Counted from the stretch's first letter, positions 21,037 through 33,477 are shown. The stretch is DNA of 64,000 nucleotides from Hydractinia symbiolongicarpus (GCF_029227915.1 NC_079876.1:12092001-12156000); one strand, 5' to 3'. Notes: a model not told the origin generated them from the sequence alone. Made by a program: numbers and translations.

Positions 21037-21071
21037 CAGGGCCTGTAGCGTTAAAAACGCTACAGGCCCTG
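21037..21071. repeat. Perfect 16-bp palindromic hairpin, 3-nt loop
   Basis: CAGGGCCTGTAGCGTT (21037-21052), loop AAA, then the exact reverse complement (21056-21071). The flanks GAAC and GTTC extend the symmetry imperfectly. The GC-rich stem contrasts with AT-rich surroundings. It could be a foldback element or the excision relic of one. No adjoining gene is recognised. Confidence 0.85.
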
Positions 21072-21646
21072 AGTTCTGCTGCGAAGATGATGCTAAACTG
21101 GAAATTCTTGAACCTTGCCAATCGACTTTGTTTTTATTTTCAAAAGTCTTGTTATAATCAAGAACAGAGTTGCGTCAACACAACGAAAATTTGTGGACGT
21201 CAGCATATTTTGCTCACCTAAACAGATACAATACCTACTTACCTAATTTTGCATTTGTGTGCCTTTCAATCAACGAATAATGTATCTGAAAGAAAAATTA
21301 ATTTGCATTATTGCATTCTTGAATTGTGATTTTTTACATTTAGCGGTGCGTTTCTTGAACAGATCTCATCTGTTCATTTGTAGTAAAAATAAATTTTAAT
21401 GACGTGGTTGATAAAAAAGTAGATAAACAAATTCGTCTAATGTCGCATGTTACGACATGATTTTAAAAAAATTGTAAATAGAGTAGTAACTATGCAAGTG
21501 TTAGAAACTATTTTTTCAGAATCCATAACAGTTTTCGCACGCTGACGTGCTGGTACTGGTTAAGTACGAGCTGGTGTTCGTTAAGTAAGTAAGTTAAGAT
21601 GTTTTCCCGCCACTTTCCACTTTATTTAACTTTAATTTTCCACCAA

Positions 21647-21738
21647 CCTCGTCCCCAGGGGCTTTTGCCTTTTTGACATTGAGGCCGTCAAGTAAGCGCC
21701 AGCGGCTTTGACATAAGCAACAAACCCTGGAGACGAGG
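21647..21738. mobile_element. Short MITE with CCTCGTCCCCAGGG ends
   Basis: The left end CCTCGTCCCCAGGG and the right end, on the minus strand, CCTCGTCTCCAGGG match at 13 of 14 positions and enclose about 60 bp with no coding capacity. Ends of this CCTCGT(C/T)CCCAGGG type are widespread in cnidarian MITEs, in my recollection. The open frame on the minus strand here is incidental. Confidence 0.6.
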
Positions 21739-22649
21739 ATGCTTTTCTGCATTTTAAGAATCAGTTTAAAACGGAACTTTGCTCTTAATTTCGTACATGG
21801 CAATAAAAGTGAAATATCGATCCTTTTCTCAAACTAATCTTAGACTTAACAAGAAACGATCACAAGAAAAAGATGAGAATTCCTAGATTTATAAAGAAGC
21901 AAATTGATTTTCAATTTGTTTACACATTTTTTTTATTTTAATTTTTTTTAAAGGGTGGATGTACTTATATCTTATATATTAATTCCCTTGCGTGAGTAAC
22001 TATGTAAGTCCACGACACGCAAATCAGGGGTCACTTTCTTCTGACGTGGCGTAAATAATTTAATTTTATCCTCGGTTTATCATGCACGTGCCGTATCTCA
22101 CGTAAACAAGTTGTTTTACAACTGCAAATAGAAAACCGAAGCGAAGAAGGTTGACTTTTTTTCATATCTTTTGTACTCATTTCCACAAAATTAAACCTGA
22201 AAAAGTTATTTTAAACAAAGCATTCCAATGTTTACTCATCATGAAGTTAGCTTGAGTATATTTCTTCTTCTTTTCCATTTTATTGAAACCAATGTTTTTT
22301 ATTTTTAAACGTTTTTATTTGTTTTGTTTTTATTTTATTTTAAATAAAATCATCAAAATAACGAGGATAGTTTGAGAACATGGAGGCTGAAACGAGAACA
22401 TACTATTGTTTTAAGAACAGCGTCTGTATCCTAAACCATACACGAGCCTAAAAAAGAAAAGACCGAAAAAGATAAAGCTTAGCACCTGCCATTAAATATT
22501 AAATATTCACAATTTAGTTCTGTCACGATACCGCCGTGCAATGTTTTGCTGCCTTGCTAGTTCGAATCTCCCTAGGAGACGTTTCTCTAAAATAAAACTT
22601 GAAAAGGAAACTAGAATAGCTAGTTAGTTAGTTAGTTAGTTAGTGAGGT

Positions 22650-23085
22650 CCTTATAACCGGAAAAATACAATAACTTTGTTAAGATTATATTTGATTACA
22701 CTTTAGATTTGAAACTTACAAGACAACTTTGTTTCACCAAGAAGAATAACTTTGCATCATTTGGACACGATTAACCCAATTTCCCGATTTCCCGCTTTTT
22801 TCGGATTTTGGAAGTGGAAAAAGTGGAAGGTATGTAAAATAATTTTTATTTAGCTGTCCCAAACTTTAAATAGAATGCAAAAATTCGCTCTAGAACGAAA
22901 TTAATGCAATTTTAAGCACATTGTGGTATATTAGACAAAAGTTAAGCTTTCGACACAAAAAGTGCTGACATCAGCCAAAATTCATTGCAGCCATTTTGTT
23001 TCTTTCATGAGGTACTATAAGTTTTCCAAGTTTCATTCAAAAGTTATAAAGGGAGTGCGTTATCAGCCCCCCTCCCTCCGCTCGT
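22650..23085. mobile_element. Degraded relative of the TTAA element at 40.9-41.6 kb
   Basis: Shares a collinear series of words with 41120-41600: GAAACTT(A/G)CAA(G/C)ACAACTT, TTTCCCGATTT, TTTTTATTTAGCT, TCTAGAACGAAA, GCCATTTTGTT, TACTATAAG. Divergence is high and the terminal CCCTATTC ends are not recognisable. Non-coding. Confidence 0.55.
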
Positions 23086-23103
23086 CATAATAACTTCGAA
23101 ATA

Positions 23104-23236
23104 CTAATCGGTGGCCTGTGAAAAAATCCACGGGTTAGCCTGTTTTTTTATACTGCATTGCGTGCCTCTCACTACTTTCGGTGCTATTTCGCGTGACAGA
23201 CAGACAGACAGATGTATACGGGTATTATAATATAGA
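23104..23236 (-). mobile_element. Non-autonomous Helitron copy, degraded
   Basis: On the minus strand it starts near TCTATATTATAATACCCG, carries CTGTCTGTCTGTCTGTC, and ends with the hairpin region CCCGTGGATTTTTTCACAGG followed by a decayed CTAG (TTAG at the end). It directly follows another copy at 23237 in the same orientation. No coding capacity. Confidence 0.6.
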
Positions 23237-23403
23237 CTAGCCGTTAGTCCGTGAAAAAACCAACGGGGGTTTGCCCGTCCTTTAAATTTACCCGTCGTAA
23301 CAAAGTGGATAAAAATATATCGCAATAGATATTTGTGTTTTCCGTAGAATGATTCAACGGGGTTCTGTGCGGAAACAGACAGACGGAATACGGTTATTAT
23401 TAA
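23237..23403 (-). mobile_element. Non-autonomous Helitron copy
   Basis: Minus-strand element with 5' region AATAATAACCGTATTCCGTC and a 3' end of imperfect hairpin (CCCGTTGG/CACGGAC) followed by CTAACGG then CTAG at 23237-23240. It abuts the next copy head to tail. Same family as the copies at 49.0-50.8, 56.8 and 58.9 kb. Confidence 0.6.
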
Positions 23404-23531
23404 AAAGATATCCCAGACCGAATAGAATTAGGAAAGTAGTTTTTTGTGTCCAGTTTTTTAACCATCTGTATAAAGAAAAATATGCTCAAATATTTACTAA
23501 AATTTAGTATGATAAAACTAATAGTAAAAAA

Positions 23532-23655
23532 CTAGTATTAAGCCCGTGGAAAAAACCACGGCTTCGCTCGTACTTTATATACCGCATTATATACCGCGTG
23601 TCTCGCTACTTAGAGTACCATTTTGCGCAGAGAAACACTGCTATTATAATAGAGA
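23532..23655 (-). mobile_element. Short non-autonomous Helitron copy
   Basis: Minus-strand: starts TCTATTATAATAGCAGTG and ends with the hairpin CCGTGG...CCACGG, then GCTTAATA and CTAG (23532-23535). About 124 bp, internally deleted relative to other copies. Confidence 0.6.
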
Positions 23656-23918
23656 TGGTCACAAATGCCAAAAAGTAGAAGCGCTGTTAGTCCTTTTTCT
23701 TTTTAAATGGTGCACTTTCATCAACTGATCGAAAAGTTATTAAAATTTTCGCTTTTTTAATCCCCTTTCTTTATTTTTACCTAAGCTTTTACAAGAAGCA
23801 AACTTCAGCAACAATTATTTTTTGTGTTAAAATTAGCCGTTGGGTTATGGAAAAAAATAAATGACAACAACAATATTTAGCCAAAGCTTTGCGGTAGAAA
23901 ACCATTATCGGTGCTATA

Positions 23919-24479
23919 CAGTGCCGTAACCACAGGTAGGGGCGCAGGGGGGGCTGTGCCCCCTTCAATTAACCTTCCTACTAAAAAACAAAAAGAGAGA
24001 GAAAAAAAGGAATAAAAGAAAGGAAGAGAGAAAAGAGGCAGAGAAGAAGAGAGAGAGCCAGAGAGAACCAGAGAAAAACACAGAACAGATTTTCTACTCA
24101 TGGTCAAAATCACTGAATGTTTTAAGATGTCTAATGTTCTTATCATTTTTCATATTATTGTAGTTGTGTAACGTAACTATGTATCTCTTTTTATCTTTTG
24201 GTTTCTGATGGAAAAATTTCTAATTAAACGATGCATTTTTTCTAAATTACAAAAACATCGAAACATTCATCGTGCTTTCTACCATTGAACCATGAGATCA
24301 TTGACGTCTGGAAGGGCGTTTTTCGCCAATCTAAAGATGTAAATTTTAAAAAAAATTTCATTCAGCGCCCACGATGGGGCAACTCGGGTAGCCATTATAT
24401 AAATCGAAATTCATATATGTAATTTTTATATATAGCCCCCTCCCCCCCTCCTAATATTAAAATTGTGGTTACGGCACTG
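23919..24479. mobile_element. TIR MITE with CAGTGCCGTAACCAC ends, 561 bp
   Basis: Left CAGTGCCGTAACCACA (23919) and right TTGTGGTTACGGCACTG (ends 24479) are inverted copies; G-rich and C-rich subterminal tracts follow them. No transposase. The end type resembles hAT-like MITEs. It marks the point where the similarity between the 3' flanks of peptide genes A and B stops. Confidence 0.65.
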
Positions 24480-24830
24480 GTATAGATGTTACAATAATTC
24501 TTCCAATATTGAAAATGTTTATCTCCATACATAAATACGAGGCTCTAGCTACATGCCTTAGTTAAAGCTTCTTAATTGGTGATAGATTAGAAAATTAATA
24601 ATTTACGACATCTTGTTATTACAATAAATGTTGTTTATGCCGGTAAAGGGTTATAGTGACTTAGAAAAAGACTCACTTTTTTGCTGCTTTATTCTACTGA
24701 TATTTAGTTTTAGGTTGGGATAAAAAAAACAAAAATTATTAGAATCAAAAAAGTTATTAGAATCAAAACTTTACAGATACAAAATAACGCTATTCAACGG
24801 TCCTTCTGCACAAACAGATAACATGTTTAT

Positions 24831-25420
24831 TTAACTTCTTTTTCGATATCTGTAGCCGTGGCATCTTCTATATCTTCTATATTGACGACACCTTCCAACA
24901 TCATTTAAATTATCGCTTTCTTCATCATCATCATCATCGTCATCGTCATCGTCGCAATCATCATCATTTAATACTGCATCATCATCATCATCGTCATCGC
25001 AATCATCGTCATTTACAGGATCATCCGCTTCGTATTTATCTAGAACTAAAAGATATCTTCCTTACGAATTATCTCCTTTGGAGAGAAAGTGGAAAAGAGT
25101 TAGAAGTGCTTACCAGAATCATCATTGTCTGCAAACTGTTTAGATTCAATAGGCAATGCTACATAACAGAAGACAAAGAAATAATTAGTTTTCAAGCTTT
25201 TAAAAAAATGTTGCACAGATATTAAGTTGCAGATTAATGTTATGCTGTAAACAATCAACCAAACAAACAAATAAACAAACAAACAAAAAGACAAACAGAC
25301 AAACAAACAAATAAACAAACAAACAAACAAACAAACAGACAAACGAAAAAACAAACAAACAAACAGCTTACTGGCAATAATACCAAAGAACAATGTTAAG
25401 AACAACAATGCTAGCTTCAT
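24831..25420 (-). CDS. Secreted Asp-rich/Arg-Tyr-rich peptide precursor, copy A (3 exons, intact)
   Basis: Exons on the minus strand: 25420-25372, 25158-25114, 25039-24831. Both introns are GT/AG and phase 1 (donors GTAAGCTG and GTAAGCAC; acceptors ATGTAG and TTCTAG). The protein is about 100 aa: signal peptide MKLALLFLTLFFGIIA, a linker TLPIESKQFADNDDS, an acidic exon-3 part with two Asp runs interrupted by Cys (DDDCDDDDDDDAVLNDDDCD), and a cationic tail RCRQYRRYRRCHGYRYRKRS. AATAAA overlaps the stop region. Four paralogues lie within 19 kb. I do not recognise the family. The charge layout suggests a neutralised cationic peptide released by cleavage, or a mineral- or polyanion-binding secreted protein; both ideas are inferences. 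Confidence 0.75.
25040..25371 (-). repeat. Introns of gene A, with (TTTG)n tract in intron 1
   Basis: Intron 1 (25159-25371) has an interrupted tetranucleotide array, CAAA on the plus strand, at about 25260-25364. The same array lies in intron 1 of genes B and C at very different lengths. Intron 2 is 25040-25113. Confidence 0.7.
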
Positions 25421-25479
25421 AATGATAGGTACTTTTGCAGAGGTTGGAACCAACTGGTTAGCAACTCTTAAAGTTGTCT

Positions 25480-25487
25480 TATTTATA
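25480..25487 (-). promoter_or_regulatory. TATA box of gene A
   Basis: TATAAATA followed by AGAC, about 60 bp before the ATG. The same word at the same distance precedes copies B and C, and a TATAAAAA variant precedes E. The segment between it and the ATG (GAGTTGCTAACCAGTTGGTT ... TCTGCAAAAGTA) is also conserved among the copies. Confidence 0.7.
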
Positions 25488-26925
25488 AGAATTGATCTTC
25501 CTTGTTATGAGTAATAAACTGCGTTCTTGGTTTACCAAATTTTGTCTAATTGGAGTTAATAATTATATAGTGGGATTTCAAGTAGGAGGATTTTTTATAT
25601 ATTTTCTTTGTTTAAATAGTATTGACATCATTTTTAAGGACATTATGTGTATTTTAGGTTTACAATGTTCTGTTTGTGAGAAACTAGGCGAGAATAAAAA
25701 ATTGATTTTGTAATCGCGCCTACATTTAATGAAGTTAGGAATATAGAAAGAACTTTTTTTTATTCATTAATGAGTAAATAACGACACTTCATCATTTTTT
25801 TATCAATTTGAGACCTTTTTTATGAGCTATTGAATTTGAAATATTTGCAGCTCAATATGTTCTATACTCCTGGCCTAATATGATACATATCCTAGACATA
25901 TTGAGTATACATAATAACGACACTTCATCTTGTAATATATTCGAGGAGCAAACATTTGAGGATTATTTGGTGTGTGCAAACAGACCTGTTCTCACATTTT
26001 TCGAATTGTTTTAAAGGCTCTCCTAACTTAAGAAATACACTAAATGCTATTCTTTCATAATTTTATTGAAGGTTTGTAAAGGGTAATACGGCATGAGCCT
26101 TAGTAGGATAAAGGACAAGTTGTAATAATTACTAGCTGGGTGATTTTGAACGGTTCAGTGGGATTGTAATTGTAGGTCAATGTAGATGGTAGTTCACCGC
26201 GTGCGATTTTGTAAACAAACAACGCTTATCTAAACAAAATAAAAGTTTAAAGAAAAGATAACTATCACTTAAAATATCATTAAACGTTATAAAAATATTT
26301 TTTTTAACTTCTTTTCCAAATTGTATCTGTAAATTCAGTAGCTATATACACTTTCTTGTCTATAATTAGAAACTGAAAAAAGATTTAGTATATATACCGT
26401 CAATCAAAATCGAAATCAAAATTAACAATATAAACAAACATTTCATTTTTTTCTTTGATTGATTTCGCGATTGCATGACATTTTTCCCGGGACAAAAATC
26501 TCAACCCAGGTTAAAATATTTTTTGTTTAATTACAATTGCTAATGTGAGTGAATTTTCAGTTGAAGGCCGAATAAAGGTTTTGTCACTAGCACCGAGTTA
26601 AAACCTAAGCCAGGGGCTTAAATTATCGATATCAATCAACTCCTTAGAATAATAAACATTATGCATTATAAACACTGAATAGACAAACAGAAACATTATC
26701 TGTAATTGTTAAAGACAAAAATCATGTCTATCTGTTACGTCACATATGTAAGTTTGGGCTGGTAGGTATGGTTATTTTGTTTTTGAAATACGTAACTTAC
26801 CATCGTTTGAACAAGAAACCTCTTGAATGTTTACATACACGTTTTAACTAATAACGACTTCCTTGTGGGAACTATTGTTTTCTTAAAATTACTCTATACA
26901 CGTTTTTGGTGCGAGCCTAGCTTAT

Positions 26926-27406
26926 AAGGACATAAAGTTGATATTTAAAAATAAATATAAGGACATCATATATGAACGTACTAAGCCTTGATTTCTTCAT
27001 GCATAATAAGAACAAAATATTGTGAGTCTAGAATTTCGGGAAAGAATTATTTTTGAAATGTTTCCCATTATTTTCGTTAGATAATATCATGGAGTGAACT
27101 CATCTCAGTACGAATCCAAATTTTATTCAAATTGCTACTCTTTCAGCATCGCATTGATATCCATGCACAATGTGCAGTTCACTGAATTTTTATAAAAATC
27201 ATTACGTTACCCTTCAGCAGGCCGTTTTGTTTATTTGTGTTGTTTTTTCAGAGCAAGAAAACTCCGAACATACTTTGACAAGTTCAAATGCGTGAATCTA
27301 TTTGTGGTGGTGAACTTCAAATTTAGCTGTCTATTTTGCCCAAGATTGTAGATATGACACAGACTAGTTATTTTGTTTAAAAGTGGTTAGTGATAAATAA
27401 TATTTG
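26926..27406. other. Intergenic, no gene recognised
   Basis: Unique-looking AT-rich DNA between the left inverted-repeat arm and the 95-bp tandem repeats. Nothing supported. Confidence 0.35.
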
Positions 27407-27770
27407 TTTGCAGACCGGGGAGACGGGTAGCAAGTGAATTCTCAGGGTGGATGACCACCACCACCGAAACTCATCTTTTGTATTGGGATAATAAACATTA
27501 TTTGTTTGCAGACCGGGTAGCATGTGAAGTCTCGGGGTGGATGGCACCACCACCAAAACTTGTCTTTTGTTTTGGGATGATAAATTATTATTTCTTTGCA
27601 GACTGGGGATCGGGTAGCAAGTGAAGTCTCGGGCTGGGTGGCACCACCACCAAAACTTGTCTTTTGTTTGGAATGATAAATATTATTTCTTTGCAGACTG
27701 GGGATCGGGTAGCAAGTAAAGTCTCAGGATGGGTGGCACCACCATCAAAACATTTGTTGTTCTGGGGTTA
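27407..27770 (+). repeat. Four-copy tandem repeat of ~95 bp
   Basis: Units start at TTTGCAGAC (27407, 27505, 27595, 27690) and carry CGGGTAGCAAGTGAAGTCTC and GGTGGCACCACCACCAAAAC. The GGTGG...CCACC part is itself palindromic. Copies differ by a few bases and small indels. No open frame runs through them. Confidence 0.85.
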
Positions 27771-29180
27771 ACTCATGATCTTGGTAAAAATGATGTCCGT
27801 CGCATCACAATTACAAATAAACACTAAAATGCTGATTGACATCAATTTTTAGAATAGTTTTACGTTAACATAGGATTAAAAAAAAAAGAATCACTTTCAT
27901 AGAATATACGCCTACAAAACCCCATACAAAAAAATTTAAATCTAAAAACAGTTATAACATTGCAAAATTGGAAGAATTGGCAATCTGTAATAAAGCCCTC
28001 TGTCTGGATATGAGATAAAGTTTGCGATTCCTATTAATCGCTCCACTAGGCATTAACTCCGGTTTTCACATTTACTTGTGACCAACCCGGCGTTTTTTAA
28101 AGACAAAACTTACATGACAATACTTAAGGTGCGTAAGTATTGGCTTTTCACCTTCAGTGTTATGTTCGACTTGTTGCGCGGAGTTGCATGTCATGTTAGT
28201 CTGGGTCTGCACATCAGCAAAGAAAATTTATGTAACTCGCCGCAAATTTATGAAAGATATTTATAAAGTTAACCTCGTACGAGATGTATGAAATCAAATT
28301 CAAATAAATTCCCAAAATTCAAATTCTCCTTTTCTAATATTACATAGAGATACAGAATGTAGTTAAACGATGAAGAAAGTTTAGTTGCAACTTTTCTTTC
28401 CACTTTTCTCATTTGATTTTTTGTCAATTTTGCGCCCTATTAAGTTTGTTAACAATCCAGAAATCAATGTATTGATGAGATTTCATTATTTTATGTTGAG
28501 GAAATAATCACTAGTTAAGGGTTCTTTAGAAGCAATAATTTAAAAAAACTGATGCTGGTGCAATGAAAAGTGTTGCTAAATACCATCATTTGTGGCAGTA
28601 TTTAGTTATTTAGATTACATATCAGGTACAATCTCACCATGGATCTCACTAAGATTCATATCACATTACTCATTATAATCTTCACAAAAGTTATACAAGA
28701 AAAGCATTCAGTATAATTCTTACAACGTTTTTTATGTGGTAAAAATTTTGTAAATTAAATCTCTTGCGAGATATCGGAAACGCTGTGTTATCACGCATCA
28801 AAATATGAAATATCTTTGTTTGTTGTTCTGACATAAAAATATAACATATTTTCATGTCAGAACAACAAACAAATTAAGAAAACATTTGAATCAAGTCTTG
28901 TTGTTTACATTTCTCCTCCAACATTCTCATATGTCTAACTTTATTTAATGCAGGTGTGATGCGACGTGTTCTATTGTTGTCTGGTTTCTTGCAAAGAGTA
29001 CATTTTAAACCAAAAGTAAACTTAATGCTATTAAAAAAACAGTCAAAACTTTTTAAACAAAGGAAATATATAAGAAATACTCCTACTTGAGATCCCACTA
29101 TATTATTTATAATTTCCATTAGATGAAATTAGGTATACCAAAAATGCAGTTTATTACTCATAACAAGGAAGGCCAATTGG
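27771..29180. other. Intergenic; last ~300 bp is the duplicated promoter region of gene B
   Basis: 27771-28860 shows no recognisable feature. About 28860-29180 resembles the 5' flanks of genes A and C (shared GTTTATTACTCATAACAAGGA and TTTAAACAAAGGAAATATAT). Open frames found here on the minus strand recur in A and C only because the promoters are duplicates. Confidence 0.55.
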
Positions 29181-29188
29181 TATAAATA
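29181..29188 (+). promoter_or_regulatory. TATA box of gene B
   Basis: TATAAATA followed by AGACAGCTC, 60 bp before the ATG at 29248. Same position and context as in copies A and C. Confidence 0.7.
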
Positions 29189-29247
29189 AGACAGCTCTAA
29201 GAGTTACTAACCAGTTGGTTTCAACGTCGGCAGAAGTATCTATCATC

Positions 29248-29952
<705 letters not shown>

Positions 29953-31194
29953 AGAAGAAATTACATAATAAACATGTAATCCTTTTGTGCAGAACGACCG
30001 TTGAATAGCATTATTTCGTATCTGTGAAGTCTTGATTCTAATAATTTTTGTTTTTCTTATCCCAACATACAACTAAATGTCAGTAGAATAAACCAGTGAA
30101 AAGTAAATCTTTGGTAATAAATACTTTTAGCACGATCTAAGTTACTGTAAAACCGGTATTCCAATTACTTTTACTAGCATAAACCATGCACGTCTATCAA
30201 TTATCAATTTAATGATCTATCACTAATCAAGAAGCCTCAATTAACGCACGTAGCTAGAGCCTTGGATATACTGCAAAGATTGTTGTAATTAAAAGCAGTT
30301 GAAAATTTTATTTTTGCCTAAATAATTTGCACTAGGGACGTCATTGTTTATAGTGGACAAAGGTTACGTTATTTGGCTAAGTCAAAAAATGGGCTAATTT
30401 GAGATATTGTCTGCACACATCGTTTACTTGTGTTATACATCTGCGAAAATTGTTTTTTTGCATCCTACGGTTTGCAGAGCATTGACCATTTGACGCAGCT
30501 CAGACATGGATAGTGGTCTTCTTTTCCTCTTTTCCTGAGATTATCTAGGCTTTATTCAGAAATATTATATAGGTATATTAATTTAAAATCCATGATAAAT
30601 TTTACATAATGAAAACAAACAAAAAGGCTGATAGATGTATAAGCGCAGAAGACATATTACTGTCGCGAGCAAAGTGAACGTAAGGCATGCTAAAATACAT
30701 TTTCTGGGCGCAATTGTAGTCTAGTTTTTGTACAATTATGTATGGCTGCAAATACTGCTATCAAAAATTTGTATATTTCAGGAAATCAATAAATCAATAA
30801 CTTTTGGCCACAATATATGTTATTTTCAGAGTATTATTAGATATGTGAAACTTATTCGGACTGGAGGAGAGGAGTTCCATTGTTTCGAAATTATATTGTT
30901 TTTGTGAGAATCTCTTAATTTCGGTTGAGAGATGTCCTTTTTTACACTGTCTAGTTCTTAATGTCATTACGGTAATATGCACGTATGGAGATAAACATTT
31001 TTAGGATTAAAAGAAATAGACGATACTGAAATTTTCTCTTTGTAATAACGTATAAATAAACTAGTAAAAATAATGAGAACAGTTAAAAATAATTGTTTCT
31101 TTAATAATTTAAGAATGACATTGTTTTGTTCCAGGACGACTACGTTCATATAATGCTTTTATTTTTTTTTAAATTTCTACCTCATGTGCTTATA
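29953..31194. other. 3' flank of gene B, then intergenic DNA
   Basis: 29953 to about 30300 matches the 3' flank of gene A (on the opposite strand) down to its neighbouring MITE, for example GCAGAACGACCGTTGAATAG and GTAGCTAGAGCC. The rest up to 31194 holds nothing recognised. Confidence 0.5.
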
Positions 31195-32450
31195 AACTAG
31201 GTTCTCAGAAAAACGGTGTGTAGAGTATTTTTAAGAAAACATCAGTTTCCACAAAGAAGTTGTCAATGGTCGAAAAGTGTATGTGAACATTCTTGTTAAA
31301 AACGATGCTAAGTTACATATTTTAATAACAAATTGAACATTCGTACGAGCATGACTTATGATAAGTGACGTAACATAAAGACATAAATTATGATTTAGCA
31401 ATTGCAGATAATATTACTGTTTGTTTGTAATGCATAAGGTTTATTATTCTAAGAGGTTGATGACATGGAAAATTTCAGCCCGGACTGAAGCCTCAAGTCG
31501 GTTCTGGTAGCAAAATGTTCATTCTGCCTTACTAGAATGCAAAATTAAACTTAAAAACCTCACTGTACATTAGGAATTGTGATTACACGAAGAATATTTC
31601 AACCTGCGCTGTGATGTAATCGCGAAATGTTTGTTTATACTGTTAATTTTGATTTCGATATTGATTGACTGTATATATACTAAATCTTTTTTCAGTTTCC
31701 AATTATAGACAAAAAAAGTGTATATAGCTACTGAATTTACAATTCCAATTTGTACAAAAAATTTGTTACTAGAAGTTGTAACAAATATTTCTATTACGTT
31801 TCATGGTGTGTTGAGTGATAGTTATCTTTTATGCAAACTTTTATTTTGTGTGGGGAAGCATGTTTGATTACAAAATCACGCGCGATGTACTGCCCAATCA
31901 TCAACATGGATCTACTGCGTGGTTTACCCTTACATAAACGTTCAACGCAAACCAACTAGTAATTATTACAACTTGTCATACTACCCTTTACAAATCATCT
32001 TATAATATCTAAAAGAGAAGCATTTAGTGTATTTCTTAGGTTATTTGAGCCTATAAAAACAATTCACTTATGTGAAAATATTTGAAAACAAGTTTGTTTG
32101 CACTCATCAAATTATTCCTCAATTTTTTGTTGGTCGTATAAATTCGGAATATGTAAAAAATATTGTCGTTATTTACACATCAATGAATAAACAAACGTTT
32201 TTTTCTATATTTCTAACTTTATTTAATGTAGGCGCGATTCTTTAATCTCGTCTAGTTTTTCACAAACAGAACTTTTAAACCTAAAATACACATAACGTTT
32301 TTAGAAATGATGTCAATACTATTTAAACAAAGAAAATATATAAGAAATCCTCCTACTTGAAATCTTACTATATAATTATTAACTACAATTAGACAAAATT
32401 TGGTAAACCAAGAACGCAGTTTATTACTCATAACAAGAAAGATCAATTCT

Positions 32451-32458
32451 TATAAATA
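32451..32458 (+). promoter_or_regulatory. TATA box of gene C
   Basis: TATAAATA followed by AGACGACTC, 63 bp before the ATG at 32514. Conserved with A and B even though the gene body is decayed. Confidence 0.6.
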
Positions 32459-32513
32459 AGACGACTCAGTTACTAACCAGTTAGTTCCAACGTCTGCAAA
32501 AGTATCTATCATC

Positions 32514-32882
32514 ATGAAGCTTGTATTGTTGTTCTTAACATTATTCCTTATATTATTGCCAGTAAGTTGTTTGTTTGTTTGTTTGTTTGTTTGTTTACAG
32601 CATAACATTTAGCACCAACTTATTATTTGTGCAACAATTTTTTTAACAGCTTGAAAACTAATTATTTCTTTGTCTTCTGTTATTTAGCGTTGCCTATTGA
32701 ATCTGAACAGTTTGAAGTCCCCCTTTCTCCCCCTTTCTTTCCAAAGGATATATTTCGTAACGAAAAGGTAGCTTTATTTTCTAGATAAACACGAAATTGG
32801 CGATGCTGTAGATGACTGCGATGACGATGATGATAATAATGAAATGTCAAATGATGATGATTGCAATGATGACGGTGATGAC

Positions 32883-32918
<36 letters not shown>

Positions 32919-33011
32919 GATGAAAGCGATAAGTCAAATGATGGTGGAAGGTGTCGTCGATATAGACCATATAGAAGATCTCATCCCTACAGATATCGAA
33001 AAAGAAGTTAA
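32514..33011 (+). pseudogene. Decayed copy C of the Asp-rich/Arg-Tyr-rich peptide gene
   Basis: Same layout as A and B: exon 1 at 32514-32561 with donor GTAAGTTG, short (TTTG)n intron, exon 2 from about 32687 (after TTTAG, GTTGCCTATTGAATCTG), exon 3 at 32785-33011. Breaks: exon 1 is one base short, so the signal peptide runs out of frame; the end of exon 2 with its splice donor is deleted; and the second Cys of the tail is Ser with Pro substitutions (RCRRYRPYRRSHPYRYRKRS). Exon 3 itself stays open, and its Asp run is shorter and interrupted by Asn and Gly. It could only be expressed with altered splicing, so pseudogene is the better call. Confidence 0.7.
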
Positions 33012-33477
33012 ATAACAAGCATGTAATCTTTTTTGTGCAGAACGACTTTTGAATGGCAGTGCTTTGTATCTGAAAAGTACTTTAAAAAATGATTTGATTC
33101 TATTAATTTCTGTTTTTTTTAATCCTAATATAAATACCAACATACCTACAATCCCGGATATTATATAATGGGAAGGAGGGCGGACTTGTGACCACAAGCA
33201 ATCGAGAACTTTATTTCTATATAAGTAAAAATCACTGAGTTTACTTTTCCGAATGTACAGCGACATAGGGCATAAGATCTTACGTTATTTGGTTAAAGTA
33301 TTAAACTATATTAATTTTAAATTGTAATAGCACGTGCCAAATTTTTAACATTGTGTCCAGTGTGAAGACTTTTGTATAATGTAGACGTTTTGAAAATAGC
33401 TGACGCTTTCCGACGTAGTTTAGTTCGCTTACACAGCTGTCAAGGTGGAATTTTGCAGCCTACAACTGCAGGACACT

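Larger units (their letters stand above)
24490..26925. repeat. Left arm of a large inverted duplication containing peptide gene A
   Basis: The sequence upstream of gene A (25421-26925) recurs in inverse orientation upstream of gene C (31195-32513). Examples: TCAATCAAAATCGAAATCAA near 26401 pairs with the reverse complement near 31650, and TGTAATAATTACTAGCTGG near 26119 with a match near 31960. The gene bodies and 3' flanks also match. Identity varies and small indels are frequent, so the duplication is old. Confidence 0.75.
31195..33145. repeat. Right arm of the large inverted duplication containing gene C
   Basis: Inverse counterpart of 24490-26925. It includes the promoter region, the peptide gene body and part of the 3' flank. 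The arms are separated by about 4.3 kb that contains gene B. Confidence 0.7.

Noticed and set aside
22617-22645. Telomere-like TTAG array
   Set aside because: Only about six TTAG units, not TTAGGG, and interstitial; an ordinary microsatellite.
25492-25713. Conserved small membrane protein seen near genes A, B and C
   Set aside because: The three similar frames lie in the duplicated promoter regions and run opposite to the genes; their similarity reflects duplication of non-coding DNA, and the frames are not equally intact.
27407-27770. CRISPR-like array
   Set aside because: Repeats are contiguous ~95-bp tandem units without unique spacers, in a eukaryotic context.
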